DNA of 51,280 bases from Neomesorhizobium albiziae (lineage in GTDB: Bacteria > Pseudomonadota > Alphaproteobacteria > Rhizobiales > Rhizobiaceae). The position numbers and the translations under genes are program-made. The notes below the pieces were generated by a model. That model saw only the letters and a list, made by a program, of their open reading frames with translations, ran no database searches and was not told the origin of the DNA. Below, piece after piece: positions 1 through 7,879 of the stretch (its first letter is position 1; each line of letters opens with the position of its first letter). The DNA lies in NCBI RefSeq assembly GCF_900114255.1, contig NZ_FOSL01000028.1:1-51280 (forward strand), written 5' to 3'.

Positions 1-351
1 TACGTGTTGACCCGGAATTGCGAACCGGTGGAACAGGCTCTCGTGGAACTGTGGCATGCCGATCAAACCGGGACCTACGACAACACCGGCTTCAAACTCC
101 GCGGACATCAATTCACCGATGCTGAAGGCAGATGGTGGTTCGATACGATCGTTCCAGGGCTCTATCCCGGCCGCACCCGGCACTATCACCTGAAGGTTCA
201 GAGGCCGGGGGGACGTGTGTTGACCACGCAACTCTATTTCCCGAACGAACCTGAAAACAACCGAGATTTCATTTTTGATTCTGCCCTCTTGCTCGACATT
301 GCCGCGGCCAGCGAACGCAAGTTCGGCAGATACAACTTCGTAGTGGGGTGA
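1..351 (+). CDS. Intradiol ring-cleavage dioxygenase, 3' part (5' end outside window)
   Basis: The reading frame is open from the first base, so only the C-terminal portion is present. The GTG at position 4 falls inside the conserved fold and is probably not the start. The visible part carries intradiol (catechol/protocatechuate 3,4-dioxygenase) family features: an ALVELWHAD strand, a GTYDNTGFKLRG segment, and YPGRTRHYHLK, which supplies a Tyr and the H-x-H pair expected to bind the non-haem Fe(III). Members of the family cleave catecholic rings between the hydroxyls; the substrate cannot be told from this fragment. No related pathway gene follows, and the next 470 bp look poorly coding. The family call is fairly secure, the exact enzyme is not. 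Confidence 0.8.
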   Translation, partial: YVLTRNCEPVEQALVELWHADQTGTYDNTGFKLRGHQFTDAEGRWWFDTIVPGLYPGRTRHYHLKVQRPGGRVLTTQLYFPNEPENNRDFIFDSALLLDIAAASERKFGRYNFVVG

Positions 352-823
352 GGCTGGCGACTCCGCATAGTACGGATAAGCTCAGGGCAGCCACGACTTC
401 GACGCTGTCGACTTGATTCAATCAGGCAGACGGAAGTGCCGGCGGGTCCAATCTGTACTTCTTATAGAAGTTGAGTAGCCGCTTGCGTGGCCCATCGCCT
501 GAGCGAAGGCCCAAAAGCGCACTGCATTTCCTCGGAACACCCGATACCGTGCACCGCTATCAATGTGACAGTCATTCTTGAGGAAAGCTTCGACGCTCGA
601 CGCATAGCGCATGTACGCCCGGGGAAACAACGTGGTTCGTTCCGTCCTTGTCGGAAGTGGATGCAAAGCCCCAAACGATTTTGGACATCTGACAGAAAGA
701 AGACGTCCGACCACCTGTAACTTCACCGGGAAGCCCTTCAACCAATATCGCCCGTACAGCCTCGAACCGCCTTCGGCCCGAGTGCATATGCGGGAGCGCA
801 ATGACCGCCGCTGTCGGCCGAGA
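352..823. other. Poorly coding stretch, possible decayed gene
   Basis: No frame here has a convincing start, ribosome binding site and family match. A minus-strand frame stays open across about 418-1023 and its C-terminal half looks protein-like, for example AFLKNDCHIDSGARYRVF, but I do not recognise it and it overlaps the better candidate at 824-1054 in another frame. I read the stretch as intergenic or as gene remnants. Confidence 0.35.
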
Positions 824-1054
824 CTAATGAATCGATTGCAAACCCCGCCTAACTTTATAGTGCTCGGACAAATGCCGCGCCCAACGGCAATGGCAGATTT
901 CATACTCCGGTGAAGCTGGGGCTGGTGCCGTCCAGGCACGAAAGCCATCCGTTCCCAATATGAGATGAGGACGAATGTCGTTGTGAACGACAATCTTACC
1001 GGGCGGAATCGTGCGCGGCGCACTTCTCAGATAGTCAGATATAGAGACAGTCAT
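824..1054 (-). CDS. Small rhizobial conserved hypothetical protein
   Basis: This 76-residue protein has the pattern IPPGKIVVHNDIRPHLILG, then GFRAW, then ICHCRWARHLSEHYKV. I recall many short rhizobial hypothetical proteins with the same layout: a VHNHVRP-like stretch, GxRxW, a C-x-C-x-W-A segment and a terminal HYRV. Function is unknown; the paired Cys and His residues suggest metal binding, but that is inference. No good Shine-Dalgarno sequence precedes the ATG at 1054, and the flanks look degraded, so it may be a remnant rather than an expressed gene. Confidence 0.45.
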   Translation of the reverse strand: MTVSISDYLRSAPRTIPPGKIVVHNDIRPHLILGTDGFRAWTAPAPASPEYEICHCRWARHLSEHYKVRRGLQSIH

Positions 1055-1436
1055 AAGGGTCTCATTACCGTCTGTGTTACAGGTTCTTAATGAAGCCCCC
1101 TATCGTGTTTCAAGTTACGACAAACTTTTCGATAGTCAAGTACAACACAAACATTTGAATTATACTAATGGCGGTCAACGACTATGCCCGTTATCTATAA
1201 GAACTTTAAAGGCCCGACCGACCGGCAGCTTACCGATACCTAGCATTGGCGCTCGCTCACCCTTTTGGGCCTTTTTTGATCAAACGAACTCGGTCTTGCC
1301 AACAATCCTTTCGAGAATCATGGTTGCCCTGGCATTCGTTTCGTATTCGCGACTTGCAACGCGCCGGTCGACATCGATGTGCATTCTATCGAAAGCGCAC
1401 TTCCTGCGGCGAAATGTCCAACTCAGGAGGGGGGTA

Positions 1437-2480
1437 ATGCCGACTATCAAACGAGTTGGGATCATAGGAGCGGGCAGGACCTCCTCCGCTCATATCAGAG
1501 CACTGCGGCACCTTTCGGGTGTTGAGGTAGTGGGGATCTTCGATATCGATGCAAGGGCTGCGGAGGATATTGCCATCCGGTTCGGTATTCCCCACCACTT
1601 CAGCAACCCAGACCAGTTCTATGAAAATGCCAAGCCGCAACTAGTTCACGTTGTCACACCACCTCACACGCACGAACAGCTAGCTGATCAGGCGCTAGAT
1701 AGAGGCGTTCACGTGTTAGTCGAAAAGCCGCCGTCGCTGACGGTCGCGGGCTGTGATGCACTCCAGAAGAAAGCGGAGGCTACTGGCCTCACGGTTGGAG
1801 TGAACGAGAACTTTGCTTTCGACCCTCGCATCCTTGCCGGCCGTGCTTCAATCGCGCGTGGCACGCTCGGGAAGTTGGTACACATAGCTGGATTCTTCGG
1901 CTTCGATGCAGGTTCTGTGAACGCAGATTTGAGTAACTGGTCTTGGGCCAAAGAACTTCCGGGCGGGATTCTCGAGGATCTGCTTCCACATCCCTTGACC
2001 GTGGCGCGAGCGCTAGCCGATCAGGAACTTCAGCTCATTCACCAGCACGCTCTTAGAAGTGGCCGACTGCCGTTCCCTCTACACGATGAGATGCGTCTTC
2101 TTTTTGCCGGCAGCAACGGGCTTACTGTCGATCTCACCTTGTCGCTTTCATCGCATCCGACCGACTTCATCGTGACGATTTACGGCACTCGTGCAACGCT
2201 CCAGATTGACCTGAGGAACATGCTTCTCCAGCTATGGCGCGACAGGTCCGGGCTACGATTGTTTGCGAGGGGGGTGCGGGTGAGTGGAGCGGCACTCCAT
2301 GTCCTAATTCAGACGGCCCAAAACGCAATTGGGACCACGGTGTTTCGGATCCCAGGACCGGGAGATCCGGCACATCTCATCCGCATTCATTACAAAGCGC
2401 TTCAACAAGGTCGCGAAATTCCCGCGCCGATCGCCCGGGCTAAAAGCGTTGTGAAGATCGCCCGAGCAATTTGGCCTTAG
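1437..2480 (+). CDS. Gfo/Idh/MocA family NAD(P)-dependent oxidoreductase
   Basis: A 347-residue protein, normal for the family. The N-terminal Rossmann fold has the dinucleotide motif GIIGAGRTSSAH at residues 8-19, an acidic end of beta-2 (IFDID, about 34-38), and the family signature E96-K97-P98, whose lysine is the usual catalytic residue. A later GGILEDLLPHPL segment supplies the conserved Asp and His of the C-terminal domain. Family members oxidise or reduce sugars, inositols and related polyols; the substrate is not evident. I chose the ATG at 1437 because AGGAGG lies at 1425-1430 and the Rossmann motif follows at once. The frame is open back to 1074, but that extension is AT-rich and unlike any family member. 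It stands alone with no obvious operon partner. Confidence 0.85.
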   Translation: MPTIKRVGIIGAGRTSSAHIRALRHLSGVEVVGIFDIDARAAEDIAIRFGIPHHFSNPDQFYENAKPQLVHVVTPPHTHEQLADQALDRGVHVLVEKPPSLTVAGCDALQKKAEATGLTVGVNENFAFDPRILAGRASIARGTLGKLVHIAGFFGFDAGSVNADLSNWSWAKELPGGILEDLLPHPLTVARALADQELQLIHQHALRSGRLPFPLHDEMRLLFAGSNGLTVDLTLSLSSHPTDFIVTIYGTRATLQIDLRNMLLQLWRDRSGLRLFARGVRVSGAALHVLIQTAQNAIGTTVFRIPGPGDPAHLIRIHYKALQQGREIPAPIARAKSVVKIARAIWP

Positions 2481-2684
2481 TCTACGGGGCACGTCCCGCA
2501 AGTCACCAGGGTTTCAGTTTCCGGCCAACAACTTCGCTCATGCGCTACACCGAAAAAGTAGAGGGAGATTTTCAGGGTACGAGCGCCAGTTTTCCGGCAC
2601 TTCGTGTTCATGACTTCGCCACAGCTTCGCATCAGTCGAGGTGTCGGTTGAAGCATAGCCGCTGCGGGAAAGCCTAATGCCTCG

Positions 2685-3464
2685 CTACGGTGAAATCCGG
2701 CAGCCGAAGCCTTCTTGTCGGAGTGGCGCCTTTGGCATCCAACCAAAACCTATCGTGTTCCGTCGGCCGAGAGCGATCGACTTTAGGTAGTCGCGATTTA
2801 GGATGGTTAGAAAGCCGTGGTCGTATTGGATTATTTGCCGGCGCTGCCAATCACGCAGGCAGCGGTTCACTTTCTCCCGAGATGCCGGAACCATCGCTGC
2901 GAGGTCGGTCTGCGAAAGATGAATTGTCTGCGGTTCATCTTCCGAAACTTCAATGCCGTGCGGATCTTTCATGATCCTGAAAAGTGTGGTTGCCAGTCGC
3001 ATCGGGAGGCCGGCAGTGCCGTCAATGATGCGTTCCTGAGCGTCCAGCATCGCTTGGCAGAATACCGGAACCACGTTCAAAGCGAGATCGGTGTGGCGGT
3101 CAAACAAAGAAACCACTGAGGTAACTCCGATTTGCAGCATATGACTTTCCGAGATCGAGACAGCGTTCATGCGGCTATCCTGCGCGATGAACAAACTGCT
3201 GAGGTCAAATACATCGCCGGGACCTAAATCCGAGAAAATAAAATCTCGACCGTCAGATAGTGGAAGGCTCAGCCGGACCCTTCCGCGAACGATGACATAA
3301 ACATGGGTGGGCGTGTCCCCTTGATAGATCACGGTCGTGTTTTTGCCAAACCTACGATATGCGGCGGTTTCAGCTATTTCGGTCAAAATCGCCCGTCCGA
3401 ATCGCCGGAACATGGTTGCTCTGGCGAGCTGATTGACCACGAAGTCATTTTCGAGGTCTCGCAT
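2685..3464 (-). CDS. Crp/Fnr family transcriptional regulator
   Basis: This 259-residue protein has an N-terminal cyclic-nucleotide-binding-type beta-barrel (about 20-125, with VYVIVRGRVRLSL and DLGPGDVFDLSSLF), a dimerisation helix, and a C-terminal winged helix-turn-helix (LSQTDLAAMVPASREKVNR, about 183-201). No N-terminal cysteine cluster of the FNR [4Fe-4S] type is visible, so it is more likely a CRP- or FixK-like sensor of an unidentified ligand. I prefer the ATG at 3464, which has AGAGGA eight bases upstream; an in-frame ATG at 3512 would add 16 residues without a clear ribosome binding site. A possible 102-codon ORF ends two bases before this start. Targets are unknown. Confidence 0.85.
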   Translation of the reverse strand: MRDLENDFVVNQLARATMFRRFGRAILTEIAETAAYRRFGKNTTVIYQGDTPTHVYVIVRGRVRLSLPLSDGRDFIFSDLGPGDVFDLSSLFIAQDSRMNAVSISESHMLQIGVTSVVSLFDRHTDLALNVVPVFCQAMLDAQERIIDGTAGLPMRLATTLFRIMKDPHGIEVSEDEPQTIHLSQTDLAAMVPASREKVNRCLRDWQRRQIIQYDHGFLTILNRDYLKSIALGRRNTIGFGWMPKAPLRQEGFGCRISP

Positions 3465-3466
3465 AG

Positions 3467-3775
3467 TTAAAGTCCTCTGGCACCGCCTACTACGCTTGAC
3501 CCCTGCCTCCATGGCTCGCGACGCCGAGGCTCAGAAAGATCTGAATACTCTGATATAAGCGCGCTTTTCTGGGGGCGCGCGCCGGACTGCGAGCCGCCCC
3601 GCAATATGTCATGGCGAACCGACAATCCGATGACCATCGGTGAACTGACGCCAAGATTGCTTTCCGCGACAGCGATTACTTCCATCGACAGAGCCCCCAC
3701 AGGAGGAAGCAGCTCGCGCAGCGGTTGGGAGAGCGCGTCGTGCGAATGGCGCGCACAGAGCTGGGCGTTTGACAT
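3467..3775 (-). CDS. Possible leader or hypothetical protein upstream of the Crp/Fnr gene
   Basis: This 102-codon ORF begins MSNAQLCARHSHDALSQ and is preceded by GGTGGAGAG, four bases before the ATG. It stops two bases before the preferred start of the Crp/Fnr gene, an arrangement typical of translational coupling. The middle looks protein-like (ALSMEVIAVAESNLGV), but the C-terminal third is rich in Arg, Ser and Gly and I recognise no family. It could be a real small gene, a leader peptide, or chance. Confidence 0.3.
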   Translation of the reverse strand: MSNAQLCARHSHDALSQPLRELLPPVGALSMEVIAVAESNLGVSSPMVIGLSVRHDILRGGSQSGARPQKSALISEYSDLSEPRRREPWRQGSSVVGGARGL

Positions 3776-4514
3776 GGTTCTCTCCACCCTCGGCCTGCGC
3801 GCCCACACTGCTGCCGGCGCCAACCGAGCTTGATCCATCCCTTCTCATCCATCCTTCTAATTACCGTCGTCGCGGAACGTTCCTCCATCGTTCCGGATTC
3901 GGGCTTCAGTCTGATCCCTCCTTGCCCCTAGTCCCCCCTCGCCGGGCCTTTAGTCTGACGCCGCCGCGCCAAAACGCCCATTGTATCGAATGTATAGAAG
4001 TCCAATTTGGGCTGTCCCGTTGCACAGAAGGTTCGGTCGAAGTGGGATGCGAGGAGCGCAGCGCCAAGCTATGGCTCCGGCGCCGATTTTCGGGCATGGA
4101 TCTAGTTGCAGCCCGGCTGAACCGCTAGCAGGCTGCCCTTTCGTGGCGACGGTAACCGATGCGCTCAACGCTCCAAGTCACGTCCTTATAATGTCCGCAC
4201 AGAGTCAAGCGACCAGCGCGGCTCGGTGGCTTGCGCACCCAACTACTCTTCTTGCGCCGGTCCGTCTTGGTAGCGGAACCGTTTTCCTTTGGCAGTCGAT
4301 TCAAGAGATGGACCACTGGAAACAAGGTAGATTTGATGGACGCGATGCACGCCAAAGACGGTATGCATCGTCAAAGATGCGCTAGGCGACGGCTGTCACG
4401 GGCAACTATGAGCTCGAAGCGACACTGAGCCACTTTTTCGGACAAACTAGGGGGTCGGCTCGACTTGTATGCCTATTGTGCAGGAGTGTAGAGCTTAAGA
4501 GTGGAAGCACGGGG
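3776..4514. other. Intergenic stretch without a recognisable gene
   Basis: Several short overlapping open frames occur on both strands, but none has a plausible ribosome binding site together with recognisable protein features. It separates the minus-strand regulator from the plus-strand secreted protein, so promoters for both should lie here. I cannot point to defined promoter elements. Confidence 0.5.
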
Positions 4515-5069
4515 ATGCTCCTGCGCAGAATGTCAATTGTGGGTCTCCTTGGCGCGTCCGCAACCCTAGTTTTCGTCATTGCGCCAAGCCGAATAACGCT
4601 GAACGCCGATTCACCAGAACTCTCGTTACAGGCTGCCTGGGCAAAGGAAGGCTCGGGCGGCGGGTCTGAGAAGGGCGGCACCGGGAAGGCCGGCTCGAGT
4701 AGGAGCGGTGGCAAGGCTGACACCGGCGGCGGCACCGGTAAGGCTGGCTCAAAAAGTGAAAGCAGTGGCGGGTCTGGCAAGAACGGTGGGCGTCGCGGAG
4801 GCGATGACAGCGCCGCAGCTCAGAGCAATGCCCGTAACGATTCAGCCGCCGAAAGGAAGTCCGGTGGCGGCGGCCTTCAACGGGTCAACCCGGTTACTGG
4901 CGATCTGATTGAGCTCAAAGGTTCGAATATCAAAGTACTGCACCCGGAAGGAATGAAGGAGCAGATCGAGAACGGCCGTTACGTCATGAAAGATGCCGTG
5001 GGCCGCACAATCATCAATCGGCCCGCAACCGAAGCCGACAGTGCCAGACTGCGCGGATTGATGCGCTGA
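4515..5069 (+). CDS. Secreted Gly/Ser/Lys-rich low-complexity protein
   Basis: A 184-residue protein starting MLLRRMSIVGLLGASA, a basic then hydrophobic signal-like segment with a possible cleavage after AWA (near residue 42). Residues about 43-107 are low complexity, built from GGSEKGGTGKAGS-like units. A compact conserved-looking tail follows: a VNPVTGDLIELKGSNIKVL segment, then HPEGMKEQIENGRYVMKD, then TIINRPATEADSARL. The tail resembles small envelope proteins of rhizobia that I know only as hypothetical. A flexible, positively charged linker tethered to a small domain suggests a periplasmic or surface protein. Upstream ATGs would extend the N-terminus; the chosen start is preceded by GGGG. 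Function is unknown. Confidence 0.6.
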   Translation: MLLRRMSIVGLLGASATLVFVIAPSRITLNADSPELSLQAAWAKEGSGGGSEKGGTGKAGSSRSGGKADTGGGTGKAGSKSESSGGSGKNGGRRGGDDSAAAQSNARNDSAAERKSGGGGLQRVNPVTGDLIELKGSNIKVLHPEGMKEQIENGRYVMKDAVGRTIINRPATEADSARLRGLMR

Positions 5070-5165
5070 AGCGAGTTCGCCAGGTGCGCCCATTCGTTCG
5101 AATTCGCCAAGAAGGGGCGTTCCCGACATCGATGTTGGATCGATTGCGATCGCTCCTGGTTGCGA

Positions 5166-5813
5166 TCAACGGGAATCGGCATCGCGAAGCGCGATGGCGG
5201 CTTCCATCCGGTTGCTGACATTTAATTTGACGAAGACTCGGGTTAGGTGATGTTTCACCGTCTTCTCGTGAAGATTTAGTTGCAATGCGACTTGCTTGTT
5301 GCTGAGCCCTGTCGCCACTAAGGTCAAGATCTCTCGCTCTCGACTTGTCAGGTCGGCGAGCGTGCCGGCTTTCGCCGATGAGGCGGATTTTGCCGCGAGA
5401 TCGGTGAGCAAGCGTGCCGATAATGTGGGAGAGACATATTTCTCGCCGGACGCAACAGTGCGTAAGATCTCAGCGAGCGCCCGTGCGCCAACGCCTTTGA
5501 GCACGTAGCCTCGGGCCCCGCTGTTCAAGGCGGTGATGATATCATCTCTGGCCTCGGAAATAGTCAGCATGACGATCTTCTGATCGGGATACCGCTCGAG
5601 GATTAGGGGTATAGCGCTCAATCCGCCACCGGGCATTGATATGTCCATTAGGACAACATCGGGACGGTGCCTCTCGGTGATCCGCAGCGCATCCTCTCTT
5701 GTGCTGCCTTCCCCGACAACCTCGAAACCGCCAATCTCCGAAAGCGCGCGAGTCACACCTTCCCTGAACAGCGGGTGATCGTCGACGACCGCCAGCTTTA
5801 TTGACGCTGTCAT
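5166..5813 (-). CDS. NarL/LuxR-type response regulator
   Basis: A 215-residue two-domain regulator. The receiver (1-120) keeps the acidic pair D11-D12, the phospho-acceptor D57 in VLMDISMPG and the conserved lysine K106 in GYVLKG. A linker leads to a LuxR-type helix-turn-helix (LTSREREILTLVATGLSNKQ, then EKTVKHHLTRVF, about 155-210). Its ATG overlaps the stop of the upstream histidine kinase by ATGA, so the two are translationally coupled and almost certainly cognate. It lies downstream of the EPS locus on the same strand, so EPS control is a reasonable guess. No receiver residue is missing, unlike the paralogue at 38811-39533. Confidence 0.92.
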   Translation of the reverse strand: MTASIKLAVVDDHPLFREGVTRALSEIGGFEVVGEGSTREDALRITERHRPDVVLMDISMPGGGLSAIPLILERYPDQKIVMLTISEARDDIITALNSGARGYVLKGVGARALAEILRTVASGEKYVSPTLSARLLTDLAAKSASSAKAGTLADLTSREREILTLVATGLSNKQVALQLNLHEKTVKHHLTRVFVKLNVSNRMEAAIALRDADSR

Positions 5814-7264
5814 GCCCGATTGACTTCGTCTATATTGAGGAACATTTTCAGCTTCGTTCCATTACTTGAAGACTCTATTTCGAAGCCGCCGCCGAGACTT
5901 TCTACCCGCTCGCGAAGTCCCGCCAGACCGAGGCAACCCGGCCGCACGACCGTTGGATCAAAACCCGGGCCGTTGTCGCAGACCTCAACGAAGACTTGTC
6001 CGTTTTCTGACGTCAGCATCACCGACTGCCGAGCGCCGTTGCTATGACGGTATCCATTGTTCAGTGCCTCTTGGACAAAACGATAAATGCAGATCTTCGC
6101 CGAAGGCGATAGCGATTGAGGCGGGTTGGAAAGCGAAAGTTCGATCCCGGAGTCGGTACGTTGCTCATGTTCGCTTACAGCCAGGGCCAAAACCTCGGTC
6201 AGCTGTGCCGACTCGATATGCGGCAGCACCAGACCATTGCATATATTCCTGATCTCCCGCATGGCGCCGTCGAGACTCGATTTTATGGCGACGGCGATGC
6301 GTTCCCGCTCTTCAGCAGATGAGTTCGGGTCCAGGAGCGCCGCACTGTCCAGCTTGAGCGACGCGAGCGCAACCAGTTGTGCCGGCCCGTCGTGCAGATC
6401 TGCACTGATCCGTCGAAGAAAGCTCTCGTTGAGCGCAGTAGTACGCTGCGACGCTCGCTGGACGCGCAGGCGAAGTGATCTGTTCTGGGCGAGCAGGTCC
6501 GAAAGCTCCCGAACTCGCGCCTCCAGCGCATGACTCTGATTCCCAATTTCGCGGCTACCACGAAAAACAATCGCCGAAAGAACGAGAAAAAAGCCCAAGG
6601 TCACAGAAGCGACTGCCAACCAGCTCAAAAGCGCCGCTTGCCGCAAACTGCGTTCAAGCTCTGTTGCAATCTCAGAAAGTTCGGAAACTGCAACCACTTC
6701 TCCCGACCAAGGCTGCAGCACCGGATTGTAAATCTTAAGCAGGGGCTGACCAATGGCGCGCTCGGCCTCGCTTTCAATATCCTCGATGCGCTCGAACCGT
6801 GCTGTCATATCTCCGGCGAAGGCTCTCGCAAGGTCCTGGTTCATCTCCAAACGAATAGCGACAACGCTTTTGTCCTTGGAATAGAGGATTGTTCCGTCGC
6901 GGCGCCAAAGTTTGTAGGAAACCAGTCTGCGGCCAAGTGCGCCCTGCCCCAGCGTCTCATCAAGAGCGCGCGTGACCGTGTCGCCGAGCACCTCGTTGGT
7001 TTGCATATCCGGCAAGAGCGGGGCGATAATGCTGTCTACGTAAAGTGCGGTAGCCGCGGCGGAATTGCGAGTGACCCCGGTCTCGATCAGCTTCGTCACC
7101 AGCAGACCTACCGCGACCATCGCAGCAAGAGAAACTACGCCACCAGCTAACAGAAACTGATGCGCCAGCGATCGCCCATTCCAACGATCTAAAAGCGGCA
7201 AGGTTTGCCACGTCCGCCAGAGCGCAGGCCAATTCGACGCCGCCGACATGGTCGAAGTCCCCAT
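5810..7264 (-). CDS. NarX/DegS-type sensor histidine kinase
   Basis: About 484 residues. Two membrane helices (about 37-58 and 212-234) bracket a periplasmic domain of about 150 residues containing YKLWRRDGTILYSKDKS (117-133). A coiled segment then leads to a HisKA_3 dimerisation domain with phospho-acceptor H291 in SADLHDGPAQ, and a HATPase domain with VQEALNNGYRHSNG, CDNGPGFDP and GLAGLRERVESLGG. The same sensor motif occurs in the kinase at 37141-38532, so the two are paralogues with probably related signals. The start is uncertain: ATG at 7264 is used here, ATG at 7249 follows GGGGA, and a TTG at 7327 would extend the frame. The cognate regulator follows with a 4-bp overlap. Confidence 0.9.
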   Translation of the reverse strand: MGTSTMSAASNWPALWRTWQTLPLLDRWNGRSLAHQFLLAGGVVSLAAMVAVGLLVTKLIETGVTRNSAAATALYVDSIIAPLLPDMQTNEVLGDTVTRALDETLGQGALGRRLVSYKLWRRDGTILYSKDKSVVAIRLEMNQDLARAFAGDMTARFERIEDIESEAERAIGQPLLKIYNPVLQPWSGEVVAVSELSEIATELERSLRQAALLSWLAVASVTLGFFLVLSAIVFRGSREIGNQSHALEARVRELSDLLAQNRSLRLRVQRASQRTTALNESFLRRISADLHDGPAQLVALASLKLDSAALLDPNSSAEERERIAVAIKSSLDGAMREIRNICNGLVLPHIESAQLTEVLALAVSEHEQRTDSGIELSLSNPPQSLSPSAKICIYRFVQEALNNGYRHSNGARQSVMLTSENGQVFVEVCDNGPGFDPTVVRPGCLGLAGLRERVESLGGGFEIESSSNGTKLKMFLNIDEVNRA

Positions 7265-7402
7265 CACCAGTCGCCACCAACGAGTTCGCCAGTGCGCTCC
7301 AGGCTCTACAGGCAGTCTTCCCTTCAAAAATGGTTACACGGCAGTTTTCAGTCCAAAATATGGCTGCGGGCTACTTCAAGTCGCCAGCCGCTGGACTGGG
7401 TG

Positions 7403-7431
7403 CCTCTGCGCTCTTCGATAAGAGGCAGAGG
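7403..7431. promoter_or_regulatory. Strong stem-loop between the ExoX-like and kinase genes
   Basis: CCTCTGC (7403-7409) pairs with GCAGAGG (7425-7431), and CTCTT (7411-7415) pairs with AAGAG (7420-7424) around the tetraloop CGAT. One unpaired G at 7410 forms a bulge, so 12 pairs can form. Neither strand has a following T-run, so it is not a classical intrinsic terminator. In a minus-strand transcript it would sit in the leader of the kinase gene or the tail of the preceding gene. A role in mRNA processing or attenuation is inference. Confidence 0.55.
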
Positions 7432-7490
7432 ATCTTGCTAAACTGCTAGACGTTGCGTCCGCCATTTCAGCAAGAACGGCCTGTGCAGCG

Positions 7491-7778
7491 TTACCACTTG
7501 ATGAACTTCAGTCGAAATTTACTCGCGTTCACGGTCCTGTTTTGGCTGCGGAGCGGAAGAGCCCAACAGGTGAGGACTCCCAGGAAATAGCCAGCCTGCA
7601 TGATGACAAGGACCACAAGCGCAAAGACCACAGCTTCGCCGAACGTCTGTATTTCATTCCGGAATGCAAAACCGAGGACTACTAGAGCGATTGGCATGAC
7701 TATCGCGAAACCCACAACTCGAAGCCAGTACGCCGAAGCGGCTGACAGCACGGCAAGCGCTACGAGCGTCGATAACAT
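7491..7778 (-). CDS. SyrA/ExoX-like small inner-membrane protein (exopolysaccharide modulator family)
   Basis: A 95-residue protein with two hydrophobic stretches: LVALAVLSAASAYWLRV and IVMPIALVVLGFAF at the N-terminus, then VVFALVVLVIMQAGYFLGVL. The last segment resembles the conserved core of the SyrA/ExoX group of rhizobial EPS-modulating proteins (VLIQxGYFLGxL type). These small membrane proteins lower or alter EPS synthesis post-translationally. I chose the ATG at 7778, with AGAGGG five bases upstream; longer versions from 7802 or 7868 lack a binding site. It lies directly after exoF on the same strand, which fits a feedback modulator of the pathway. Family membership is by resemblance of a short hydrophobic motif, so confidence is moderate. 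Confidence 0.55.
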   Translation of the reverse strand: MLSTLVALAVLSAASAYWLRVVGFAIVMPIALVVLGFAFRNEIQTFGEAVVFALVVLVIMQAGYFLGVLTCWALPLRSQNRTVNASKFRLKFIKW

Positions 7779-7879
7779 CTGAACCCTCTGCTTCACCACC
7801 ATAACGCTGTGCCGGCGAGAAACAAAGAGCGCGAATGCGAGCGCTGGAACAGGCTTTTTGGGGAACACTTGGATTTTGG

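Noticed and set aside
418-1023. 201-codon minus-strand open frame
   Set aside because: Parts look protein-like, but there is no recognisable family and it conflicts with the better-supported small hypothetical at 824-1054.
1150-1170. TATACT box at 1161 as a promoter for the oxidoreductase
   Set aside because: A -10-like hexamer is present, but no acceptable -35 element lies at 16-18 bp; chance in AT-rich DNA cannot be excluded.
1074-1436. N-terminal extension of the Gfo/Idh/MocA gene
   Set aside because: In-frame but AT-rich, without family similarity; a strong AGGAGG and the Rossmann motif place the start at 1437.
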